Source: Labrys wisconsinensis (lineage in GTDB: Bacteria > Pseudomonadota > Alphaproteobacteria > Rhizobiales > Labraceae). From it: DNA of 64,000 bases. Positions 50,871-59,379 of this stretch are shown piece by piece. The stretch covers positions 1-64,000 of the forward strand of contig NZ_JAUSVX010000022.1 of assembly GCF_030814995.1 (NCBI RefSeq). Direction: 5' to 3'. Made by a program: the position numbers and the translations under genes. The notes under the pieces were generated by a model. That model had not been told where the DNA came from and ran no database searches. It was given only the letters and a program-made list of their open reading frames with translations. Position 1 is the first letter of the stretch, and each line of letters opens with the position of its first letter.

Positions 50871-51538
50871 AGGCCGTCGATCGTCGCCAGGGTGTAGGGG
50901 AACTCGATCGGCCGCGAGCAGCGCCAGGCCGCATGCGGCTGTCCCCGCAACGCCTTCAACGCTTCCCCGGTCCGCAGCACGCCGCCGCCATAGAGCCGGT
51001 TGGCCATGTCGAGCATGGCGGTGCGGTGCATGGCGTCCGTCCGGCTGCCGCAGGCCTCCTTCACCAGCCAGACGCGATAGCTCCGGAACACCGCGTCGAA
51101 CACGCTGGCGCGGACGCAGCTGTCGGTCCAGACGCCGACCGTGACGATGTTCTCGGCGCCCAGGCGGCGGAGGCGCTCGTCCAGGTCGGTGTCGTGGAAG
51201 GCGCTGGGCCAGCGCTTGCGGATCACGGTCTCGCCCTCAAGCGGGGCGACCTCCTCGCAGATCCCGGCGCCGTCGCTGCCGGCGACCGCCGAGCGCAGGT
51301 CGTCGGTCAGGCTGGCCTCGAGCAGGGGATAATGCTGCCGGTCCTCTTCCCCGACCCAGGCCTGGACATGGATGACCGGCACGCCGCCGGCGCGGGCGGC
51401 GGCGATGACCGCAGAGGCGTTGGCGAGAATCCGGTCATAATCCTCGACGGGATAGATGCAGGCGGCGCGATACTCGTTCTGGAGGTCGATGCTGAGGACC
51501 ACGGTGGAGCGGGGCGGCAGGGCAGGAGCGTCGGGCAT
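50855..51538 (-). CDS. Isochorismatase-fold cysteine hydrolase (N-carbamoylsarcosine-amidase-like)
   Basis: This 227-residue amidohydrolase has the family catalytic triad Asp18 (SIDLQN), Lys108 (IRKRW) and Cys141 (TDSCVRAS). Relatives hydrolyse N-carbamoylsarcosine, biuret, ureidoacrylate or nicotinamide. As last gene of the hydantoin operon, 6 nt after the M20 gene, it probably cleaves a carbamoyl or amide group. The exact substrate is not readable from sequence. Confidence 0.85.
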   Translation of the reverse strand: MPDAPALPPRSTVVLSIDLQNEYRAACIYPVEDYDRILANASAVIAAARAGGVPVIHVQAWVGEEDRQHYPLLEASLTDDLRSAVAGSDGAGICEEVAPLEGETVIRKRWPSAFHDTDLDERLRRLGAENIVTVGVWTDSCVRASVFDAVFRSYRVWLVKEACGSRTDAMHRTAMLDMANRLYGGGVLRTGEALKALRGQPHAAWRCSRPIEFPYTLATIDGLYDVL

Positions 51539-51544
51539 CAGGGC

Positions 51545-52816
51545 TCACGTCTCGTCGAAGGTTGTGACGAACTGCACGAGCAGGCGCACCGCCGCGTCGA
51601 GGTCGGCGGCGTCCATGCTCTCATCGGGATTGTGGCTGCCGTTGCGGTTGCGCACGAAGACCATGGCGCTGGGGACGTCGGCGCCGGCGAAGGCGGCGGC
51701 GTCGTGGCCGGCGCCGCTCGGCAGCCGCGGCGCCGGCAGGCCGGCGCGGACCGCCGCGGCCTCCAGCCTGTCGACCAGGCCGGGCGCCATCCGGGCCGGG
51801 GCCCAGGTGAAGGCCGGCCCGAGCTCGAAGCGCACGCCGCGCCTGGTGGCGACCTCGGCGCAGATGCGTCGCAGGCTCGCGCGCAGGCGGTCGAGCACGG
51901 CCTGGTGCTCGCTGCGCAGGTCCAGGGTGAAGCGCAATTCGCCGAGGACGCGGCTGCCGCCATGCTGGGTCGGATCGGACTCCACCCGGCCGATGGTGAT
52001 CGTCGCCTCGGACCCCTCCGCCTCCAGGGCGTCCCATTCCGCTTCGAGCCCCCGCACCAGGTCGGTGAAGCCGAGGACGGCGTCGCGCCGGGCAAAGCGC
52101 GGCTCGGCGCCGGAATGGCCATAGGCCCCGAAGCAGGCGGCATCGACATGGCGGACGCCGCCGGCGATGGCGGTGACGAGGCCGACCGGGCAGCCCTTTG
52201 CCAGGAGGCGCGGCCCCTGCTCGATATGCACCTCGACGAAGGCGGCGATGGCGCCGGCTGGGATCTGCGGCACGCCGCGCCGGATCGGCTCGGGGTCGAA
52301 GCCGGCCTCCAGCATGTGCTGGCCCAGCGTCCGTCCGGTGTCGGAGCGCCGGGCCTCGAGCGCTGCGGGCGGCAGCCGGCCGAGGGCCGCCTCGCTGCCG
52401 GGATAGGAGAGCGGGAACCAGGCCGCCTCTTCCGCCCGGATCGCCATGACGACGAGGTCGCGGCGCGGCACGAAACGCGCTTCGGCAAGGTCCGACAGCA
52501 CGGCCAGCCCGGCCAGGACGCCGGCCGCGCCGTCATAATTGCCGCCATGCGGGACGCTGTCGAGGTGCGAGCCGATGACCAGGGCCGGCAGGCCGCGCTC
52601 GTGGCCGGGGAGCGTCAGATAGAGATTGCCGGCCGCATCGACGCGAGCGAGCGCGCCGAGCGCCTCTCCTTCGCGGCGCACGCGGTCATGGGCGCCCTGC
52701 TCGCGCGCGCCATAGGCCTCGCGCGTCACGCCGGGCGGATCGGCCGAGGCCTGCGCCAGCTCGGCCAGGAGCCGTCGCGTCAGGCGCTCGCTGCGCGTCA
52801 GAGGGCGGTCCGGCAT
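51545..52816 (-). CDS. M20-family N-carbamoyl-amino-acid hydrolase/allantoate amidohydrolase
   Basis: The 423-residue metallohydrolase has metal ligands His84 (GSHLDS), Asp95 (GNYDGAAG) and Glu129-Glu130 (RAEEAAWFP), then EVHIEQGP and SGAGHDAAAFA, the hallmarks of the HyuC/AllC group. It releases the amino acid, CO2 and ammonia from an N-carbamoyl substrate, usually of the L series. The start overlaps the D-carbamoylase stop by one base. Confidence 0.88.
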   Translation of the reverse strand: MPDRPLTRSERLTRRLLAELAQASADPPGVTREAYGAREQGAHDRVRREGEALGALARVDAAGNLYLTLPGHERGLPALVIGSHLDSVPHGGNYDGAAGVLAGLAVLSDLAEARFVPRRDLVVMAIRAEEAAWFPLSYPGSEAALGRLPPAALEARRSDTGRTLGQHMLEAGFDPEPIRRGVPQIPAGAIAAFVEVHIEQGPRLLAKGCPVGLVTAIAGGVRHVDAACFGAYGHSGAEPRFARRDAVLGFTDLVRGLEAEWDALEAEGSEATITIGRVESDPTQHGGSRVLGELRFTLDLRSEHQAVLDRLRASLRRICAEVATRRGVRFELGPAFTWAPARMAPGLVDRLEAAAVRAGLPAPRLPSGAGHDAAAFAGADVPSAMVFVRNRNGSHNPDESMDAADLDAAVRLLVQFVTTFDET

Positions 52817-53739
52817 CAGGCGACCGGCCCCGCACGCTCGGCGATCAGGCCGTATTCGCTCGGCCGGCGATAGCGGGCGAAGTCGAAATTGACCCGCCGG
52901 CAGGTATCGATCAGGCCGAGATCGGCGCGATGGACGATGACCTCGTCGTCGACCGACACGGCCAGCGCCGCGATCTCCCCGGTCGGGGCGATGATGCAGG
53001 AGCCGCCGATCAGGGCCTGCCCTTCCTCCACGCCGGCCTTGGCCGCGGCGGCCACCCAGACCGTGTTCTGGTAGGCGCCGGCCTGCATCGGCAGATGGTT
53101 GTGGAACATGCGCAGATGATCGAGGGTCGGTGCCTCCGCCAGCACCGCCGGCGTGTTGTAGCCGATCAGCACCACCTCGGCGCCGTTGAGGCACAGCATC
53201 CGGTAGGTCTCCGGCCAGCGCCGGTCGTTGCACAGGGCGAGCCCGATGCGCGCGCCGCGATAGGCAAAGACGGGGAAGCCGAGATTGCCGGGCTCGAAAT
53301 AGCGCCGCTCGAGATGGACCGTCGTGCCGGCTTCCGACGCCTCCGAGCCGGGAAGGTGGATCTTGCGGTAGCGCCCGACCAGGCTGCCGTCGGCGTCGAC
53401 GAGGTCCATGGTGTTGAAGCGCCGCTTGCGGCCGTCCTCGTCGGCGATCTCGGAATAGCCCAGCGCAAAGCCGAGCCTGAGCCGGCGCGCCGCGTCGAAC
53501 AGAGGCTGCGTCTGCGGCCCCGGCACCCGCTCCTCGTAGAAGCCTTCGATCTCGCTCTCGTCCAGCGTCCAGCGCGGGAAGAAGGTGGTCAGCGCCATTT
53601 CCGGGAAGACGGCGAGCTCGGCTCCGGCGGCTGCCGCCCGTTCCAGGAGATGGACCAGCCGGCCCACGGTCTCGGCGCGGGTGGCGCTGCGCTGAACCGG
53701 GCCGGTCTGGCAGACGGCCAGCGTCAGATGTCGATCCAT
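52816..53739 (-). CDS. N-carbamoyl-D-amino acid hydrolase (nitrilase fold)
   Basis: This 307-residue enzyme closely matches the Agrobacterium D-carbamoylase pattern (FPEMALTTFFPRW, YRKIHLPG, CNDRRWPE, YNTP, MQAGAYQN). The catalytic triad is Glu47, Lys126 and Cys170. It converts N-carbamoyl-D-amino acids to free D-amino acids. It overlaps the hydantoinase 3' end by 16 nt. The Glu-Lys-Cys set and length leave little doubt about class. Confidence 0.93.
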   Translation of the reverse strand: MDRHLTLAVCQTGPVQRSATRAETVGRLVHLLERAAAAGAELAVFPEMALTTFFPRWTLDESEIEGFYEERVPGPQTQPLFDAARRLRLGFALGYSEIADEDGRKRRFNTMDLVDADGSLVGRYRKIHLPGSEASEAGTTVHLERRYFEPGNLGFPVFAYRGARIGLALCNDRRWPETYRMLCLNGAEVVLIGYNTPAVLAEAPTLDHLRMFHNHLPMQAGAYQNTVWVAAAAKAGVEEGQALIGGSCIIAPTGEIAALAVSVDDEVIVHRADLGLIDTCRRVNFDFARYRRPSEYGLIAERAGPVA

Positions 53740-55154
53740 GGTGTCGTGTCCTCGAGAGGCTTGTTGAAACTGCCGGCTTCCGCGCGGCTGCGCGGCACGA
53801 AGCGGCCGGAAGGAGAGGCGGGTTGCAGGACGCCGTCGGCCACGACCGGGATGCCGCGGACGAGGGTGGTGACGGGCTTGCCGGTGAGGTCCAGCCCCTC
53901 ATAGGGCGTGAAGTCGACGCCGGAATGGAGGTCGTCGCGGCGCACCCGCCAGCGCCGCTGCGGATCCCAGAGCGCCAGGTCGGCGTCGAGGCCGACGGCG
54001 ATCCGCCCCTTGGCATGCGCGAGGCCGTAGAGATCGGCGGCGGCGCGGCTCGCGAGGTCGAGATAGCGCTGAAGCGTCAGGCGGCCGGTCAGGAGCCCTT
54101 CGGAGAACAGGATCGGCAGCCGCGTCTCCAGGCCCGGCACGCCGCTGACCGCCTTGTGGAAGGCAGGCGCGGCGGCGTCGGGCAGCTTGTCGGCGAGGCG
54201 GTAGGGCGAATGGTCCGACGACCACAGGCCGAGATCGCCTGCCGCCAGCGCCTGCCACAGATGCGCCTGGCTGGCGCTGGAGCGCGGCGGCGGCGAGAAG
54301 ACGAAGCGGGCGGCGTCGATGGCCGGCCGGTCGAGATCGGCCGCGGTGAGGAGCAGGTATTGCGGGCAGGTCTCGCCGATCACGTCGGCGCCGCGCCGGC
54401 GCCCTCGCGAAACTTCCTCTGCCGACTGGGCGCAGGAGACGTGGACCACCACCAGCCGGGCGCCGGCGATCTCGGCCAGGGTGATGGCCCGGTGCGTGGC
54501 CTCGCGCTCGATCGCCTCGGCATGCGCGACCGCGTGGTAGCGCAGCGCCGTCCGGCCGCTCTCGACCAGGCGCTGCTGCGTGCGGCGGATGGCGGCGTCG
54601 TTCTCCGCATGGACCATGACGATCATGCCTTCCGCCCGCGCCGCGTCCATCACGCCGAGCAGCCGGTCGTCGGAGACGGCGAAGCCCTCATAGGTCATGA
54701 AGGCCTTGACCGAGGGGACGCCGCGCTCGGCCAGCCGGGCGAGCTGCGCGCCGACATCGCCGCCGGTGCCTTCGGTGACGACGCCGTGCAGGCCGTAATC
54801 GACGAAGGACCGCCCGGCGGCGCAGGCGAGCGAGCGGTCGAGGGCCTGGAGCGCGGTCATGCCGGGGCCGGGCATGGCGAAGGGCACCACGCAGGTGGTG
54901 CCGCCGAAGGCGGCGGTGATCGTGCCGGAGCCGAAATCGTCGGCCGTGTCGGCGCCGCCCCAGGACGGCTGGTCGAGGTGGCAATGGGCGTCGATGCCGC
55001 CCGGCAGCACCCAGAGCCCGGAGGCCTCGATCGTCTCGGCGCCGGCAAGGCCTGCCCCGAGCGCGGCGATCCGCCCGCCCTCGATGCCGATATCGACCTC
55101 GGCCCAGCCCGTGTCGAGCGCGACGCGCCCGCCTTTGATCACCCTCTCATGCAT
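53724..55154 (-). CDS. D-hydantoinase/dihydropyrimidinase
   Basis: The 476-residue cyclic amidohydrolase opens 5-substituted hydantoins or dihydropyrimidines to N-carbamoyl amino acids. Binuclear zinc ligands are visible: His57 and His59 (HCH), carboxylated Lys150 (SVKAFMTYEG), His182, His238 and Asp314. The ATG at 55154 was chosen because it starts MHERVIKGGRV, the usual N-terminus; it lies 8 nt inside the ATPase gene. Pairing with a D-carbamoylase favours D-hydantoinase. Confidence 0.92.
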   Translation of the reverse strand: MHERVIKGGRVALDTGWAEVDIGIEGGRIAALGAGLAGAETIEASGLWVLPGGIDAHCHLDQPSWGGADTADDFGSGTITAAFGGTTCVVPFAMPGPGMTALQALDRSLACAAGRSFVDYGLHGVVTEGTGGDVGAQLARLAERGVPSVKAFMTYEGFAVSDDRLLGVMDAARAEGMIVMVHAENDAAIRRTQQRLVESGRTALRYHAVAHAEAIEREATHRAITLAEIAGARLVVVHVSCAQSAEEVSRGRRRGADVIGETCPQYLLLTAADLDRPAIDAARFVFSPPPRSSASQAHLWQALAAGDLGLWSSDHSPYRLADKLPDAAAPAFHKAVSGVPGLETRLPILFSEGLLTGRLTLQRYLDLASRAAADLYGLAHAKGRIAVGLDADLALWDPQRRWRVRRDDLHSGVDFTPYEGLDLTGKPVTTLVRGIPVVADGVLQPASPSGRFVPRSRAEAGSFNKPLEDTTPWIDI

Positions 55155-57222
55155 CGACGGTCCTCTCATCCTTGGTGGGACCGGCCTCGTCGATCGCGAA
55201 GACCGGGGCCATCGCCAGCAAGTGCTCGCGCGGCAGGTGGCAGGCGATGCTGTGGTCCGGCGCGAAGCTCTGGACCGGCGGCGGCAGCCGGTCGCAGGTG
55301 CCGGCGATGACATGCGGGCAGCGGGTCGAGAACGGGCAGCCGGGCGGCGGGTCCGAGGGCGAGGGGAGCTCGCCGGTCAGCAGCACCCGGCGCTTGCTCA
55401 CCCGGGGATCGGCGATCGGAACGGCCGACAGCAGCGCCTCGGTATAGGGATGGTAGGGCGGGGCGAAGATGTCCGGCGTCCGGCCCTGCTCCATGATCCG
55501 GCCGAGATACATCACGACGACGCGGTCGGAGAGATAGCGCACGACGGAGAGGTCGTGGCTGATGAACAGGAGGGTCGTGCCCTCCTGGCGCTGGATGTCC
55601 ATCAGGAGCTCGGTCACCGCGGCCTGCACCGAGACGTCGAGGGCGGAGACCGGCTCGTCCGCCACCACCAGGGCGGGATTGCCGGCAAAGGCCCGGGCGA
55701 TGCCGACGCGCTGCTTCTGGCCGCCGGAGAGCTGGCGCGGCCGGCGCTCGGCGAATTCCCGCGGCAGCTTGACCAGGTCGAGCAGTTCGAAGACGCGCTG
55801 CCGGATCCGGGCCTCGTCGGTCTCGACCCCGAACTTGCGGATGACGCGGGCGATCTGGGCGCCGACGGTGTGGCTGGGGTTGAGCGTGTCGAACGGGTTT
55901 TGGAAGATCATCTGCAGGCTGCGGATGGTGCGGGCGCTGCGGCGTCCCACCGGCAGCCGGCCAAGCTCCAGGCCCGCCAGGGTGATCGAGCCGGACGTCG
56001 CCTGGTCGAGGCCCATCAGGATCTTGGCGAAGGTCGACTTGCCGCAGCCGGACTCGCCGACGATTGCCACGGTCTCGCCGCCGCGTGCCTCGAAGCTCAC
56101 GTCCTGGTTGGCCCGCACGCGCTCGTAGCGCTTGCTGAGGTCGTCGACCCGCAGGATCACCTCGCCCGGCACTACCGCCGGCCGGCCGGCGCCGCGGGCG
56201 GCGGCATCGGCCCAGGCGATCTCGTCGACCCGCAGGCAGCGCGAGGCATGGTCGGGCTCGCCCGCCAGCCCCGCCATCGGCACCGGGGCGGCGTCGCAGC
56301 GCCCGCCGGCGAAAAATTCGCAGCGCGGCCCGAAGCTGCAGCCCGGCGGCCGGGCCAGGGGCGGCGGCAGCTGGCCCGGGATCGCCAGCAGCGGGCGGCT
56401 GTTCTTGTCGGCGCCGGGCACCGGGATCGAGGCGAACAGGCCGCGCGTATAGGGGTGGCGCATGCCGCCGAACACGGCGCGCACCGGCCCGGTCTCCACC
56501 GCCTCGCCGGCATACATCACGGTGATGCGCTCGCAGGTCTCCAGCACCAGCCCGAGATTGTGGGAGATGTAGAGCATCGCCGTGCCGTGCTGGGCCGAGA
56601 TCTCGCGGATGAGGTCGACGATGCCCGCCTCCACCGTGACGTCGAGCGCGGTGGTCGGCTCGTCGAGCAGCAGCACCTTGGGGTTGGACAGGAGCGCCAT
56701 GGCGATGACGACGCGCTGCTGCTGCCCGCCCGAGATCTGGTGGGGATAGGCGCTGAGGATGCGCTCGCAATCGGCGAGGCGCACGCGCTCCAGCATCGCC
56801 TTCGCCCGGGCCATCGCCTCCGCCGGCGATACGCCCTCGTGATGGATCGGCACCTCGGCGAGCTGCTCGCCGATGGTCATGGCCGGATTGAGGGAGGCCA
56901 TCGGCTCCTGGTAGATCATCGCGATCTCGGCGCCGCGGACCCGGCGCAGCTCCTCCGCGCCCATGGCGAGCATGTCGCGCCCCTGGAACAGGATCTGGCC
57001 GCCGACGATGCGGCCGGTCCGGCCGAGATAGCGCATCACCGCCAGGGCGATGGTGGACTTGCCGCAGCCGGACTCGCCGACGAGCCCATGGGCTTCGCCG
57101 GGCATCAGCTTCAGGTTGAAGTCGACCACCGCCGGGACCTCGCCCGCCCGCGTGGCATAGGAGATCGAGACGTTCCGGCACTCCAGGATCGGAATGGCTG
57201 CCGCGGCCGGGCTGGTGTCCAT
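55147..57222 (-). CDS. Peptide-type ABC transporter ATPase with two fused nucleotide-binding domains
   Basis: This 691-residue fusion of DppD- and DppF-like ATPases has two complete cassettes: Walker A GESGCGKST near residues 53-61 and again near 395, signatures ISGGQQQRVVIAMAL and LSGGQKQRVGIARAF, and two Cys-containing C-terminal extensions (FGPRCEFF; FSTRCPHV). It powers uptake through the two permeases encoded just upstream. Such fusions are common among glutathione/peptide-type importers. Confidence 0.93.
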   Translation of the reverse strand: MDTSPAAAAIPILECRNVSISYATRAGEVPAVVDFNLKLMPGEAHGLVGESGCGKSTIALAVMRYLGRTGRIVGGQILFQGRDMLAMGAEELRRVRGAEIAMIYQEPMASLNPAMTIGEQLAEVPIHHEGVSPAEAMARAKAMLERVRLADCERILSAYPHQISGGQQQRVVIAMALLSNPKVLLLDEPTTALDVTVEAGIVDLIREISAQHGTAMLYISHNLGLVLETCERITVMYAGEAVETGPVRAVFGGMRHPYTRGLFASIPVPGADKNSRPLLAIPGQLPPPLARPPGCSFGPRCEFFAGGRCDAAPVPMAGLAGEPDHASRCLRVDEIAWADAAARGAGRPAVVPGEVILRVDDLSKRYERVRANQDVSFEARGGETVAIVGESGCGKSTFAKILMGLDQATSGSITLAGLELGRLPVGRRSARTIRSLQMIFQNPFDTLNPSHTVGAQIARVIRKFGVETDEARIRQRVFELLDLVKLPREFAERRPRQLSGGQKQRVGIARAFAGNPALVVADEPVSALDVSVQAAVTELLMDIQRQEGTTLLFISHDLSVVRYLSDRVVVMYLGRIMEQGRTPDIFAPPYHPYTEALLSAVPIADPRVSKRRVLLTGELPSPSDPPPGCPFSTRCPHVIAGTCDRLPPPVQSFAPDHSIACHLPREHLLAMAPVFAIDEAGPTKDERTVDA

Positions 57223-57231
57223 GGTGCCCTC

Positions 57232-58251
57232 TCAGTCCCGCAGGCTCATTTCGCGCAACCCGTCGGCCATCAGGTTGAAGCCGAGGATCAGGCTGGAGAC
57301 CGACAGCGCCGGCACGATCAGCATGTAGGCGAATTTCCACAGCAGGGCGGCGGTGGCGGCCTCCTTGATCATCAGGCCCCAATCCGGGTCCGGCGGCTGC
57401 AGGCCGAGGCCGAGGAAGGTCAGGGTGGTGATGGCGACCGTGGTGTAGCCGAGGCGCAGGCAGGCATCGACGATGATCGGCCCGCGCACATTGGGCAGGA
57501 GCTCCACCACCATGATCCAGACGGGATGCTCGCCCCGGGTCTGCGCCGCGTGGATATAGTCGCGCGACCGCGCGTCCAGGGTCAGCCCGCGGACGATGCG
57601 CATCACCGCCGGGGCCGACGAGCAGGTGACGGCGATGATGATGTTGAAGCCGCTCTGGCCGAGCGTGTTCAGCACCAGGATGAACAGCACCATCACCGGG
57701 AAGGAGAGGAGGACGTTGCCGAGGAAGGAGACCACCTCGTCCCACCAGCCGCCGAGATAGCCGGCGACGAGGCCGAGCGCGGCGCCGACGACATAGGCCG
57801 CCGTCGTCGCGGTGATGCCCCAGACCAGCACGCGCTGGCAGCCCCAGATGGTGCGCGACAGCACGTCCCGGCCGCGCATGTCGGCGCCGAGCAGGAAGGT
57901 GACGCCGTTCCGGACCGTGCCCGGCGGCGCATAGGGGGCGAGCGGCTTGTTCGGGTCCGGCAGCGGCAGGTAGGGCGCCGCCACCGCCATCAGCAGCCAG
58001 AAGAACACCAGGGTGGCGCCGATGATCGTCACCCAGGACTCGCGCCAGGCGTGCAGCGCCATGGCGTAGAGCGCGATCACGGCCGGGATGGCGGGCAGCA
58101 GCACGTAGTCGTCGAGCCGTCCGAGGGAGCGGCCGAGCATCACATGGGCCATCAGGGGCAGCCAGACCAGGGCGAGGAGGGCGACGACCCGTCGAGGGGT
58201 GGCGAGCCGAAGCGGCGGCTTGACGAGGCTCTGTTCGGCGCTGGCGGTCAT
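57232..58251 (-). CDS. Peptide-type ABC transporter permease (DppC type)
   Basis: The 339-residue permease has an N-terminal extension with two additional hydrophobic segments before the usual six, then LGADMRGRDVLSRTIWG and FLGLGLQPPDPDWGLMI. The ATG at 58251 follows the DppB-type gene by 10 nt; a longer frame to 58410 overlaps that gene and is rejected. It forms the channel with the 58262-59212 product. Confidence 0.92.
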   Translation of the reverse strand: MTASAEQSLVKPPLRLATPRRVVALLALVWLPLMAHVMLGRSLGRLDDYVLLPAIPAVIALYAMALHAWRESWVTIIGATLVFFWLLMAVAAPYLPLPDPNKPLAPYAPPGTVRNGVTFLLGADMRGRDVLSRTIWGCQRVLVWGITATTAAYVVGAALGLVAGYLGGWWDEVVSFLGNVLLSFPVMVLFILVLNTLGQSGFNIIIAVTCSSAPAVMRIVRGLTLDARSRDYIHAAQTRGEHPVWIMVVELLPNVRGPIIVDACLRLGYTTVAITTLTFLGLGLQPPDPDWGLMIKEAATAALLWKFAYMLIVPALSVSSLILGFNLMADGLREMSLRD

Positions 58252-58261
58252 CGCGATGCTC

Positions 58262-59212
58262 CTAGCCGAACCGCACGCGCGGGTTGAGGATGACGTAGCC
58301 GATGTCGGACAGGAGCTGCGACATGACGGCGACGAAGACCGCCACCAGCGTCGCCGCCTGCACCACCTGGATGTCGCCATACATGGTCGCGTCGAACAGC
58401 ATCCGGCCAAACCCGGAATATTGGAAGAACACCTCGACGACGACCACCTCCGACAGGAGCCAGTTGAGCTGCAGGAAGATCAGGGTGAACGGCACGATCA
58501 GCGCGTTCCGGAGCGCGTGGCGCAGGATCACCCGGCGGTAGGGCAGGCCCTTGAGGATGGCGGTGCGGATGTAGTGCGAGGTCATGACCTCGGCCATGGC
58601 GGCCCGGGTCATGCGCACGACATAGCCGATGTCGTAGAGCAGCAGCGTCAGGAGCGGCAGCAGCAGCTCGCGGAACGACCAGCCATTGACCATGGCGGAC
58701 TTGGTCGGCACCCAGTTGAGGCCGAGCGCCAGCACCACCGTCAGCAGCACCGCCGTGGCGATCTGCGGGATCGAGGTGGTGATGACGGCGAAGATGGAGA
58801 TCACCCGGTCCAGGATCGAGCCCTCGCGCATCCCGGCAAGCACGCCCAGCGTCAGCGACACCGGGATCATGATGAGGAAGACGAAGCCGGCCAGGATCGC
58901 GGTGTTGGCCAGCCTTTCCTTCAGCAGGGTCGAGACCTCGACGTTCTTCTCGATCGAGCGGCCGAGGTCGCCGCGGAAGATGGCACCGATCCATTCGACA
59001 TAGCGCGTGGCGAAGGGCGCGTTCAGCCCCTTCTTGTCCAGCCAGGCCTGGTAGTCCTGCTCCGACAGGGTCGCGACCCCGAAGCCGCCCAGTTCCGAGA
59101 CCGCGACCTTCCTGCGGAACTGGTCGCTGTCGAAGATGGCGAACAGCGCCAGGGTGACGACCGCCATGATCAGCAGCATCTGGGCCAGCCGGCGGACGAT
59201 GAGATGTGCCAT
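58262..59212 (-). CDS. Peptide-type ABC transporter permease (DppB type)
   Basis: This 316-residue permease is of the DppB/OppB family, with about six hydrophobic segments, ERLANTAILAGFVF and an EAA-type loop around TAILKGLPYRRVILRHALRNAL. It has a somewhat long periplasmic loop after the first segment. It is separated from the upstream binding-protein gene by the palindromic repeat at 59.3 kb. Confidence 0.92.
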   Translation of the reverse strand: MAHLIVRRLAQMLLIMAVVTLALFAIFDSDQFRRKVAVSELGGFGVATLSEQDYQAWLDKKGLNAPFATRYVEWIGAIFRGDLGRSIEKNVEVSTLLKERLANTAILAGFVFLIMIPVSLTLGVLAGMREGSILDRVISIFAVITTSIPQIATAVLLTVVLALGLNWVPTKSAMVNGWSFRELLLPLLTLLLYDIGYVVRMTRAAMAEVMTSHYIRTAILKGLPYRRVILRHALRNALIVPFTLIFLQLNWLLSEVVVVEVFFQYSGFGRMLFDATMYGDIQVVQAATLVAVFVAVMSQLLSDIGYVILNPRVRFG

Positions 59213-59269
59213 GCGCTCCGATCCGCGCCCCGCCGCGGGGGCGGCGGGGCGGAGTGGGGGACTGCTTAC

Positions 59270-59373
59270 GAAGTATCCGCGAACAAATGCGTCACCTGAG
59301 GCGCGCGACCCCTCTCCCAGTCGGGAGAGGGGTTTCCCGCGCCACCTTCATTTCATTTGTTCGCCGATACTTC
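59270..59373. repeat. Palindromic MITE/REP-like element inside the hydantoin operon
   Basis: Twenty-nt terminal inverted repeats (59270-59289 and 59354-59373) match at 19 of 20 positions. Inside, GGCGCG/CGCGCC and a perfect 11-bp hairpin ACCCCTCTCCC/GGGAGAGGGGT (59308-59333) continue the pairing, so most of the 104 bp can fold on itself. It lies between the binding-protein stop and the permease start on the same transcript, where it could stabilise the upstream mRNA. Confidence 0.8.
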
Positions 59374-59379
59374 CTTGCG

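Noticed and set aside
55147-57222. Fused ATPase as a sequencing-error join of two genes
   Set aside because: The frame is continuous through both cassettes and the linker without anomaly, and two-domain ATPases of this type are common in peptide importers.
54859-58287. 1142-codon open frame on the + strand opposite the ABC transporter and hydantoinase genes
   Set aside because: It is antisense to several well-supported genes, with repetitive His/Arg/Gly composition and no recognisable domain.
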